From assembly GCA_947458345.1 (NCBI GenBank), contig CANHBU010000186.1, forward strand, positions 1 to 5,004: DNA of 5,004 nt, written 5' to 3'. Under the pieces are notes generated by a model. It ran no database searches. It was not told the origin of the DNA and saw only the letters and a program-made list of their open reading frames with translations. Numbering within the stretch: the first letter of the stretch is position 1; each line of letters opens with the position of its first letter. Below, piece by piece: positions 1 through 5,004 of this stretch. The stretch comes from Comamonadaceae bacterium (GTDB lineage Bacteria > Pseudomonadota > Gammaproteobacteria > Burkholderiales > Burkholderiaceae_C). The position numbers and the translations under genes were made by a program.

Positions 1-377
1 CCTAGCAGCAAGATGTCCTGACCCTGGAGCTTGCGTGCGGCGTTGACCTCAATGTCGTGCACCAGCCCCAGACCGTCGGTGTTGTCGGCCAGAACCCGTC
101 CATCCACAAAGCTCAAGGTGTTGGCCGCCTGGGCCAGTTGCACGCGGGCACTGACCTGGTCGGCGCGCGCAAAGGCCTCTTGCTTAAAGGGTACGGTCAC
201 GTTGCAGCCCTTGATGCCTTGGGCCCGTAGGCGCTCGAGGGTGGCGGGAAAGTCGTCCAGCGGCACCAGCAGTCGCTCGTATTGCAGGGCCTGCCCCGTC
301 AGCTCGGCGAAACGGGCATGGATCTGCGGCGATTTGCTGTGCGCAATCGGATGGCCCAAGACGCGGTATTGATCCAT
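1..377 (-). CDS. aroE: Shikimate dehydrogenase AroE, N-terminal part (runs off left edge)
   Basis: Cytoplasmic enzyme of the shikimate pathway: NADPH-dependent reduction of 3-dehydroshikimate to shikimate, on the way to chorismate and the aromatic amino acids. Only the first 125 residues are in the window; the family is usually about 270-290 residues, so most of the NADP-binding Rossmann domain lies beyond base 1. Visible are the substrate-binding domain motifs: SKSP at residues 14-17 (the two shikimate-contacting serines, S14 and S16), NVTVPFK at 59-65 ending in the catalytic lysine K65, N86 in AANT, and NTDG at 99-102 with catalytic-pair D101. The sequence ends at ILLLG, the entry to the nucleotide-binding domain. 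The ATG at 375-377 is supported by the SD AAAGG at 387-391, nine bases upstream, and by the MDQYRVLGHPIAHSKSP start typical of the family. It lies 21 bp after the ribonuclease stop, so it is probably cotranscribed. Family assignment is near certain. Confidence 0.96.
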   Translation of the reverse strand, partial: MDQYRVLGHPIAHSKSPQIHARFAELTGQALQYERLLVPLDDFPATLERLRAQGIKGCNVTVPFKQEAFARADQVSARVQLAQAANTLSFVDGRVLADNTDGLGLVHDIEVNAARKLQGQDILLL

Positions 378-398
378 CGAGTGTGACCTTTGACGGTT

Positions 399-2456
399 TT
401 ACTGCGGCGCAGGCGTGTGGGCGGCTGCATCGGGCTGGCCTTGCGCATCGGCCACGTCCACCGCAATCGAAATCGGTCCGGCCGCCAGTTCGGACTCGCC
501 GCCTTCAAAATCTTCCTCGTCCATGGGCTCGCCGGCCGCCTGGTCCAGGTGTTCGGTCACGCTGGCGCTGACGTGCAGCGTGATCTCGTCGATCTCACCG
601 AGCTTGATGCGCACGGCCGCGCCGCGCGCCAGGCCTTGCGCGCCCAGGGCCGGCAGCACCAGCGGCAAATCGTCAGCGCGCACCAGGTCGTCCTTGATGA
701 CGGTGGCCCGCAGCTGCTGCGTGCTGTTTTGCTTCAGATGGCGCAAGGTCCAGTAGCGCTCGATGCTGGCTTGGTAGCTGTTGTAGGCGGTGTAGGCGGC
801 ATCGAAGGCCGAAATAATGGCCAGCAGCTGCGTGTCTTTGGGCTTGAACGGTGCGGCCAGCGCTGCGGTGGCGCCGTGTTGGGCGCAGGCGATGATTTGC
901 CACTGGTTGACCAGGTCCACGTAGCGGCGCAGCGGCGAGGTGCTCCAGGCATAGGCGGGCACGCCCAGGCCGGCGTGCGGCAGCGCGCGGGTGGACATGC
1001 GCACCTTCACGCCCGGGGCCATGCTGGCTTGGCTGCGGTAGATGCCGGGCACGCCCAATTCGGCCAGCCACTGCCCCCAGGTCTTGTTGGCCAGGATCAT
1101 GGCCTCGGCCACGATCAGATCGAGCGGCGCGCCCCTGAGGCGCACACTGATCGAGACCGTTTCCTGCCCCGCAGGCTCGGTGCCCGCTGGGTTGTCGAGG
1201 CGAAAGGTGTAGTCCGGGCGGCTGAAGTTCTCGGGCTTGCCGCGCACTTGTTCGCGCTGGCTTTTAAGCTGCTTGGCCAAGCGGTGCAGAAAACGCAGCT
1301 CGGCGCCCCAGGCCGGCTCTTCGGAGGCGGCTGGTCGTGCAAAAAATTCTTCGTTGAAGACGCCATCGAGCTGATCGTGGCGCAGGTTCTCGGCAATGGG
1401 CACCCGCTCCAGGCGGGTCTGGCTGCTGCGCACTTCGAGCGTGGTTTCATCGAAGGCCACATACAGCGAGACCGACGGGCAAGGCCGGCCCGCTTGCAGG
1501 GTGTAGGCCTGCACCACCGCATCGGGCAGCATCGTGAGTTTGTGGCCCGGCATGTAGACGGTCGACAAGCGCGCGCGCCCGATCAAGTCGACCGCGCTGT
1601 CAGCTTGTATGGCCAGGCCGGGCGCTGCGATGTGGATGCCCAGTGTGACGGTGCCCGAGCCCAGGCCCTGTACCGACAAGGCATCGTCGATTTCGGTGGT
1701 GCTCGAGTCGTCGATCGAGAAGGCCTGAACTTGGGCCAGCGGCAAGTCCTGCACCACGGCAGGTGCTTGGATGGCCGGAAAGTCGGTGCCCTTGGGGAAG
1801 TTCTCGAACAAGAAACGGCGCCAGTGGAACTGGTAGGCCGAGGCGATGGCGCCGGCTTGCTGCAGCAAATCGAGCGGGCTCTTGTGCGTTTGCTGGGCCG
1901 CCAGCACGACGGCCTTGTATTCGGGGCTGGTCTTGTCGGGCTTGAACAAGATGCGGTAGAGCTGCTCGACAATCGGCACTGGGCAGCGGCCCGCGGCGAG
2001 CTCGCCGGCCCAGTGGTCGATTAGCGCCGCAACTTGCTTGCGCTTTTCGATCGCTGCCAGGGCCTGCTGCAAGATCTCGGCCGGCGCTTTCTTGAAGCGC
2101 CCCTTGCCAGCGCGGCGGAAGTAGTGCGGCGCCTCGTACAGCGCGATCAGTGCGCCGGCTTGCTGCACCGGCGAGGGCGCTTGGCCCGGGTCGAAATACT
2201 CGCGCGCCAGATCGGCAAAGCCGAACTCGTCCTCGCTGGCGAACTCCCAGGCCAGGTTCAGGTCGATCTCGGTGGCCAGCAGCGCGCCCGCCTTGAGCAA
2301 CTCGGCCGGCGCCGGCTTGTCAAAGCGCACCAGCGCCTGCGCGGCCTTGACCTTGACCCGCTTGCCCGAGTCGAGTTCGACCTGCATCGACGCTTCGGCC
2401 TCGGACAGGATCCGGCCAGCGAGAAACTTGCCCGCGTCTTCAAACAGTATGTACAA
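399..2456 (-). CDS. RNB-domain exoribonuclease (RNase II family, DrII-like architecture)
   Basis: Predicted cytoplasmic, Mg-dependent, processive 3'-to-5' exoribonuclease of the RNase II/R family, 685 residues. Order seen: a small beta-rich, SH3/cold-shock-like N-terminal segment (about 1-50); an alpha-rich middle (about 90-220) where E. coli RNase II has its second cold-shock domain; the RNB catalytic domain (about 240-570); an S1-like OB fold (about 580-640); then an acidic, Ala/Pro-rich tail. Catalytic motifs: FSIDDSSTTEIDDALSV with D249, E255, D257 and D258; HIAAPG 275-280; YMPGHKLTMLP 301-311; EAMILANKTWGQWL 451-464; and SPLRRYVDLVNQW 507-519 with R510 matching the catalytic arginine (R500 in E. 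coli RNase II). The second of the four canonical aspartates is Glu255. The start is TTG (2454-2456); no in-frame ATG gives the expected MYILFEDAGKF opening, and an SD AAAGGG lies seven bases upstream. I give no symbol because the architecture resembles Deinococcus DrII more than E. coli Rnb. It is the middle gene of a tight set with the hydrolase and aroE. Confidence 0.93.
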   Translation of the reverse strand: MYILFEDAGKFLAGRILSEAEASMQVELDSGKRVKVKAAQALVRFDKPAPAELLKAGALLATEIDLNLAWEFASEDEFGFADLAREYFDPGQAPSPVQQAGALIALYEAPHYFRRAGKGRFKKAPAEILQQALAAIEKRKQVAALIDHWAGELAAGRCPVPIVEQLYRILFKPDKTSPEYKAVVLAAQQTHKSPLDLLQQAGAIASAYQFHWRRFLFENFPKGTDFPAIQAPAVVQDLPLAQVQAFSIDDSSTTEIDDALSVQGLGSGTVTLGIHIAAPGLAIQADSAVDLIGRARLSTVYMPGHKLTMLPDAVVQAYTLQAGRPCPSVSLYVAFDETTLEVRSSQTRLERVPIAENLRHDQLDGVFNEEFFARPAASEEPAWGAELRFLHRLAKQLKSQREQVRGKPENFSRPDYTFRLDNPAGTEPAGQETVSISVRLRGAPLDLIVAEAMILANKTWGQWLAELGVPGIYRSQASMAPGVKVRMSTRALPHAGLGVPAYAWSTSPLRRYVDLVNQWQIIACAQHGATAALAAPFKPKDTQLLAIISAFDAAYTAYNSYQASIERYWTLRHLKQNSTQQLRATVIKDDLVRADDLPLVLPALGAQGLARGAAVRIKLGEIDEITLHVSASVTEHLDQAAGEPMDEEDFEGGESELAAGPISIAVDVADAQGQPDAAAHTPAPQ

Positions 2457-2463
2457 ATCGGCA

Positions 2464-2469
2464 CCCTTT
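2464..2469 (-). promoter_or_regulatory. Shine-Dalgarno fixing the TTG start of the ribonuclease
   Basis: Read on the minus strand the bases are AAAGGG, ending seven bases before the TTG at 2456-2454. The site sits inside the 22-bp gap after the hydrolase stop codon (2479-2481). It is the main sequence evidence for choosing the non-ATG start, together with the match of the resulting N-terminus to related ribonucleases. Confidence 0.7.
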
Positions 2470-2478
2470 AATGAGGCG

Positions 2479-3096
2479 CTAGTGTAGTGGTGGCCCCTCG
2501 GGCGCCAGGCCCAGGAAGCCCAGGATGGCAGGCAGATGATCGTCGAAGTCGCTCAGGGCGTGGTCGCTGCCCGGCACGATGCGCTGCTGGGCGCCGGCGT
2601 AGCGGGCCTGCATCTCGCGCCAGTCCAGCACCTCGTCGCCGGTGGCGATGACGGCCAGCAGCCGTTCGGGGTGGCGCAAAGCGCCGACCTCCAGCGCGCG
2701 CAACTCGTCCACGAAATGCGGCTCAAAGAAAAAACGCTCGGCCGGATCGTGCCAACTGCTTTGCTCGCCGATATGGCGCGCCAAGTCGCGCGCTGGCTCG
2801 ACCGCCGGGTTGATCAGCACCGCCCGGCAGTGGCGCCGCTGGGCCAGCCAGGTGGCGTAAAAGCCGCCCAGGGATGAGCCGATGACGGCCATGGTGGCTG
2901 AGGGCCAGCCGGCCGTGCCCTCATCGATCAGCGTGGCCGCCTGCGCTGGCGAGGGCGGCAGCTGTGGGCACCACCAATGCAGCGCGGGCCAGCGCTGGGC
3001 CACCAGCGCGGCCATCTTGCGCGCCTTCATGGACTGCGGCGAGGAGCGAAAGCCGTGCAGGTAGAGCAGGTGGGTGAGGGCGGGCAAGGGCGGCAT
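2479..3096 (-). CDS. YqiA/YcfP-type alpha/beta-hydrolase esterase
   Basis: Small cytoplasmic alpha/beta-hydrolase of 205 residues, close to the usual 190-200 for the YqiA/YcfP (UPF0227) group; E. coli YqiA has esterase activity on short acyl esters, but the natural substrate is not established. Seen in order: the YLHGF strand-turn at residues 12-16, which supplies oxyanion-hole residues; the nucleophile elbow GSSLGG at 73-78 with S75; INPAVEP at 95-101; ATGDEVLDW at 151-159 with the candidate acid D154; and GSDHALSDF at 176-184 with catalytic H179. The triad is therefore intact. There is no signal peptide or membrane segment. ATG 3094-3096 is the only in-frame ATG before the HGF motif, and an in-frame stop lies upstream at 3142-3144. 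Unlike its neighbours it has no clear Shine-Dalgarno. It stops 22 bp before the ribonuclease start, so it is probably the first or second gene of that operon. The family call is firm; the biological role is unknown. Confidence 0.9.
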   Translation of the reverse strand: MPPLPALTHLLYLHGFRSSPQSMKARKMAALVAQRWPALHWWCPQLPPSPAQAATLIDEGTAGWPSATMAVIGSSLGGFYATWLAQRRHCRAVLINPAVEPARDLARHIGEQSSWHDPAERFFFEPHFVDELRALEVGALRHPERLLAVIATGDEVLDWREMQARYAGAQQRIVPGSDHALSDFDDHLPAILGFLGLAPEGPPLH

Positions 3097-3148
3097 GGCG
3101 CGAGGGTGTGGGGGTCTGCTTGTTTGCGCAGTCAGCTGTGCTCAAGGT

Positions 3149-3167
3149 GGCCGGGCTCAAGCCGGCC
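3149..3167. repeat. GC-rich hairpin between the SDR and hydrolase genes
   Basis: Inverted repeat GGCCGG (3149-3154) and CCGGCC (3162-3167) with a seven-base loop GCTCAAG. The heptamer GCTCAAG also occurs at 3140-3146, so it repeats with a 15-bp period across the hairpin. It lies in the 105-bp gap between the SDR stop and the hydrolase start. No T-run follows on either strand, so it is not a standard intrinsic terminator. It could slow transcription or protect a 3' end. The structure is seen directly; any role is a guess. Confidence 0.45.
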
Positions 3168-3201
3168 GATGCCGCCGCTGGTTCGACGGTCAGCAAGCCG
3201 A

Positions 3202-3954
3202 TCAGTCGCGCACATCGGCCACCACCTTGCTGCCAAAGTCGTCTCGGGCCAGATAGGCCAGCACCCGCTGGGCTGCGGCGGCGGGCGAGGCGAGCGAGCC
3301 GCTTTCTTTGAGTGCGACGAAGTTGCCCCGATCCGGGAAGCCCTCGGGCTGGCCCTGGCGCAGATCGGCCTGCATGTCGGTGTCGATTACGCCTGGGGCC
3401 AGGCAGACGGTCAGCGCGGGGTTGGGCAGCAAGGCTTCGTCCAGCGCCACGCAGCGGCTGAAATGGTCCAGACCGGCTTTGGTGGCGCAATACACCGCGC
3501 TGGCGGCCATGGCTCGGCGCCCCAGCCCGGAGGAAATTTGCAGCACCCGGCGCCTGGCCGGCCAGCTGCGGGTGAGTTGCAGGAAAACCTGTGTGAGCAG
3601 CATCGGCGCGGTCAGGTTGATGGCCAAAGACCGCGCGATGCCGCTGCCTTGTGCCTGCTCGAAGGGGCCGAGGTGGCCGATGACGCCGGCATTGTTGATC
3701 AGGGCTGCTGTTTTAAACGACGAAGCGTCCAAGGACGCCAGCCAAGCGGCCAGTCGGTCTGCGACCGGCTGGGGCTCAGACAGGTCAGCCTGCCACTGAA
3801 TCAGCGCGGTGCGATGCTTCTGCGCCAGCGCGCTCAGCGCATCGCTTTGGCCCCGCGCGATGCACAGCAAAGTGTCCCCTGGCGTGCAAAGCTGCTCGGC
3901 CATGGCCAGGCCCATGCCGCGCGAGGCGCCGGTGAGGATGGTCAGTTGTGCCAT
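3202..3954 (-). CDS. SDR-family NAD(P)-dependent oxidoreductase (sepiapterin/benzil reductase-like)
   Basis: Classical short-chain dehydrogenase/reductase of 250 residues, predicted cytoplasmic carbonyl reductase. Motifs in order: Rossmann glycine motif TGASRGMG at 8-15; an arginine, R34, at the end of the second strand region (CIAR), which favours NADPH over NADH; ADLSE 56-60; NNAG 87-90; catalytic N113 in AINLTAP; S142 in ISSGLG; Y155 and K159 in YCATK; and APGVIDTDMQ at 186-195. The active-site set Asn-Ser-Tyr-Lys is complete. The IDTDMQ stretch and the C-terminal pattern (ALKESGSL, then AQRVLAYLARDDFGSKVVADVRD) resemble the sepiapterin reductase / YueD benzil reductase branch of the SDRs, so a dicarbonyl-type substrate is plausible but not shown. 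Start ATG 3952-3954 has a near-consensus SD, AAGGAGG at 3962-3968, seven bases away. It is divergent from rodA and 105 bp ahead of the hydrolase. The substrate cannot be read from sequence. Confidence 0.92.
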   Translation of the reverse strand: MAQLTILTGASRGMGLAMAEQLCTPGDTLLCIARGQSDALSALAQKHRTALIQWQADLSEPQPVADRLAAWLASLDASSFKTAALINNAGVIGHLGPFEQAQGSGIARSLAINLTAPMLLTQVFLQLTRSWPARRRVLQISSGLGRRAMAASAVYCATKAGLDHFSRCVALDEALLPNPALTVCLAPGVIDTDMQADLRQGQPEGFPDRGNFVALKESGSLASPAAAAQRVLAYLARDDFGSKVVADVRD

Positions 3955-3961
3955 GTCTTGG

Positions 3962-3968
3962 CCTCCTT
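3962..3968 (-). promoter_or_regulatory. Strong Shine-Dalgarno of the SDR gene
   Basis: The minus strand reads AAGGAGG, a near-perfect anti-SD match, seven bases before the ATG at 3954. It is the strongest ribosome binding site in the window and lies directly beside the repeat-like sequence at 3970-3993. It also falls inside a 17-codon overlapping frame, 3942-3995. Confidence 0.8.
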
Positions 3969-3969
3969 C

Positions 3970-3993
3970 AAATCGGGGTCAGATTCCAATTTC
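3970..3993. repeat. Possible dispersed-repeat fragment in the SDR leader
   Basis: The plus strand contains GGGGTCAGATTCCAATTTC after AAATC. I recognise this wording from dispersed short sequences in many proteobacterial genomes, often near Y1 (REP-associated) transposase genes and at gene ends, where it reads as GGGGTCAGAC/TTCC followed by AATTT. GGGGTC and GATTCC can pair if G-U pairs are allowed. The heptamer CAATTTC at 3987-3993 recurs at 3999-4005. The tract is more AT-rich than its surroundings. No transposase gene is in the window. The sequence is direct observation; its identity as a repeat is from memory and needs a genome-wide count. Confidence 0.45.
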
Positions 3994-4083
3994 ATCGTCA
4001 ATTTCTTTAAGCGGGGCGCCAGCACGGTGGCTGAGGCGGCATGTCCGCTCACGGCCCGCTCGCCCCGCAAGGATAATCTGTGC

Positions 4084-5004
4084 ATGTCTTCAGCGCTGCA
4101 AAACCCCCCACTTTGGCGACGCCTGTCGCCTCTGTGGCATGGGCTCGATGCTCCCTTGCTCGCTGCGGTGGTCGTGCTCGCTGCAGCGGGCATGCTGATC
4201 ATGTATTCATCTGGCTACGACCATGGCACCCGCTTTGTCGACCACGGCCGCAATATGGTGCTGGCCGGCCTCATCATGCTGACCCTGGCCCAGGTGCCGC
4301 CGCAGCGGCTCATGGCACTGGCGGTGCCGCTTTACGTCTTGGGCGTGGCCTTGTTGGTGGCGGTGGCGCTGTTTGGCATCACCAAAAAGGGCGCGACCCG
4401 CTGGATCAATCTGGGTGTGGTGATACAGCCCAGCGAGATCCTCAAGATCGCCACGCCGCTGATGCTGGCCTGGTGGTTCCAAAAGCGCGAAGGCCAGTTG
4501 CGGCCGCTGGACTTTGTTGCAGCAGCCGTGTTTTTGGCCCTGCCGGTGGGCCTGATCATGAAGCAGCCCGATTTGGGCACGGCCTTGCTGGTGCTCGCTG
4601 CAGGCCTGAGCGTGATTTTCTTTGCCGGTCTGCCCTGGCGGCTGATCGTGCCCCCGCTGGTGTTGGCTGTGGCGGGCATGGTCGCTTTGGTGCTGCTCGA
4701 GCCGCAGGTCTGCGCCCCGGGCGTCGACTGGCCGCTGCTGCACGGCTACCAGCAGCAGCGGGTTTGCACCTTGCTCGACCCGACGCGCGACCCGCTGGGC
4801 AAGGGCTTTCACATCATTCAGGGCATGATTGCCATTGGCTCGGGCGGTTTGTTCGGCAAGGGCTTCATGGCGGGCACGCAAACCCACCTCGAATTCATCC
4901 CCGAGCGCACCACCGACTTCATCTTTGCCGTGTATTCCGAAGAATTCGGCCTGGCCGGCAACCTGCTGCTACTGGCGCTGTATCTGGGGGTGATTACCCG
5001 CGGC
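4084..5004 (+). CDS. rodA: Rod-shape SEDS peptidoglycan polymerase RodA, N-terminal part (runs off right edge)
   Basis: Inner-membrane peptidoglycan glycosyltransferase of the SEDS family, which polymerises lipid II with its partner transpeptidase PBP2 (mrdA) in the elongation complex that sets rod shape. The first 307 residues are present; RodA is about 370-400 residues, so the C-terminal helices are missing. Hydrophobic segments are seen at about 24-42, 56-71, 78-98, 143-158, 164-182, 187-206 and 291-304. SEDS signatures: GATRWINLGVVIQPSEILKI 103-122; KQPDLGTAL 160-168; YQQQRVCTLLDPTRDPLGKG 222-241; and EFIPERTTDFIFAVYSEEFG 270-289, where D278 matches the essential SEDS aspartate. The large loop of about 207-275 holds C210 and C228. 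ATG 4084 has an SD AAGGA (4069-4073) ten bases upstream; no other start gives the full N-terminal SPLWHGLDAPLL lead-in. No mrdA is upstream: the neighbour on that side is the divergent SDR gene. Confidence 0.97.
   Translation, partial: MSSALQNPPLWRRLSPLWHGLDAPLLAAVVVLAAAGMLIMYSSGYDHGTRFVDHGRNMVLAGLIMLTLAQVPPQRLMALAVPLYVLGVALLVAVALFGITKKGATRWINLGVVIQPSEILKIATPLMLAWWFQKREGQLRPLDFVAAAVFLALPVGLIMKQPDLGTALLVLAAGLSVIFFAGLPWRLIVPPLVLAVAGMVALVLLEPQVCAPGVDWPLLHGYQQQRVCTLLDPTRDPLGKGFHIIQGMIAIGSGGLFGKGFMAGTQTHLEFIPERTTDFIFAVYSEEFGLAGNLLLLALYLGVITRG

Larger units (their letters stand above)
3955..4083. promoter_or_regulatory. Divergent intergenic region between the SDR gene and rodA
   Basis: This 129-bp region must hold the 5' signals of both genes unless their promoters lie inside the opposite gene. 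It contains the SDR Shine-Dalgarno and repeat-like tract on the left, and the rodA SD AAGGA (4069-4073) on the right. A minus-strand TTGACG occurs at 3996-4001 but has no good -10 partner at 16-18 bp. On the plus strand GATAAT (4072-4077) has no -35 match, and it overlaps the rodA SD. I therefore cannot place a promoter for either gene with confidence. Confidence 0.5.

Noticed and set aside
1339..1346. A-run inside the ribonuclease gene as a slippage or frameshift site
   Set aside because: A six-base run encodes ordinary Glu/Phe codons, and the frame is intact through all downstream motifs.
390..2024. 544-codon open frame on the plus strand, antisense to the ribonuclease gene
   Set aside because: It lies almost wholly opposite the well-supported ribonuclease gene. 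The translation is rich in Gly, Ala, Arg, Gln and His with no recognisable domain, as expected from the complement of a high-GC gene.
2034..2471. 145-codon plus-strand frame opposite the ribonuclease N-terminus
   Set aside because: Antisense shadow of a conserved gene; no SD and no family motif.
3149..3167. Intrinsic terminator for the SDR gene
   Set aside because: The stem is only six pairs and no U-tract follows in the minus-strand direction, so it is recorded only as a hairpin.
2921..3490. 189-codon minus-strand frame bridging the SDR and hydrolase genes
   Set aside because: It overlaps both real genes in another frame, has an Arg/Pro/Ala-rich translation without motifs, and would need both well-supported genes to be wrong.
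3996..4001. Minus-strand TTGACG as a -35 box for the SDR gene
   Set aside because: No acceptable -10 hexamer follows at 16-18 bp; the bases there are GAATCTGACCCC-like and fall in the repeat-like tract.
4072..4077. GATAAT as a -10 box for rodA
   Set aside because: No -35-like hexamer lies 16-18 bp upstream (TCACGG at 4049-4054), and the hexamer overlaps the ribosome binding site, so a start from it would leave almost no leader.
4207..4887. 226-codon open frame on the minus strand opposite rodA
   Set aside because: The translation is dominated by His, Gln and Arg, as expected from the complement of Leu/Val/Ala-rich membrane protein codons. RodA explains the DNA fully.

Overview
The window looks like ordinary chromosomal housekeeping DNA of a high-GC betaproteobacterium, most likely order Burkholderiales (Comamonadaceae-like). 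This is inferred from the strong G/C third-position bias and from my recollection of related proteins. The RodA, with its 'DPTRDPLGKGFHIIQGMIAIGSGG' region, the DrII-type RNB ribonuclease followed directly by aroE, and the short YqiA-like esterase all resemble proteins of that group. No database search was possible.

Layout. Four genes read leftward. Starting from the right they are an SDR oxidoreductase of the sepiapterin/benzil reductase type (3202-3954), a YqiA/YcfP-type alpha/beta hydrolase (2479-3096), an RNB-domain exoribonuclease with a TTG start (399-2456), and the N-terminal 125 residues of shikimate dehydrogenase AroE (1-377, running off the left edge). The last three are tightly packed, with gaps of 22 and 21 bp that each hold a Shine-Dalgarno sequence, and are almost certainly one transcript. 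The SDR gene is separated from them by 105 bp containing a GC hairpin, so its membership of the operon is uncertain. Divergent from the SDR gene, rodA (the SEDS peptidoglycan polymerase of the elongasome) starts at 4084 and runs off the right edge after 307 codons.

The 129-bp divergent region (3955-4083) holds the ribosome binding sites of both flanking genes. It also holds an AT-richer stretch resembling the GGGGTCAGA...CCAATTTC dispersed repeat of proteobacterial genomes, placed next to the SDR Shine-Dalgarno.

The genes do not form one pathway. They cover RNA turnover, aromatic amino acid synthesis, an uncharacterised esterase, a carbonyl reductase and cell-wall elongation. I found no mobile element gene, phage gene, CRISPR array, tRNA, rRNA, toxin-antitoxin pair or defence system. 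I do not see a convincing new system here. The points most worth a second look are the repeat-like 5' region of the SDR gene, the ribonuclease's architecture and Asp-to-Glu active-site change, and rodA standing apart from mrdA.
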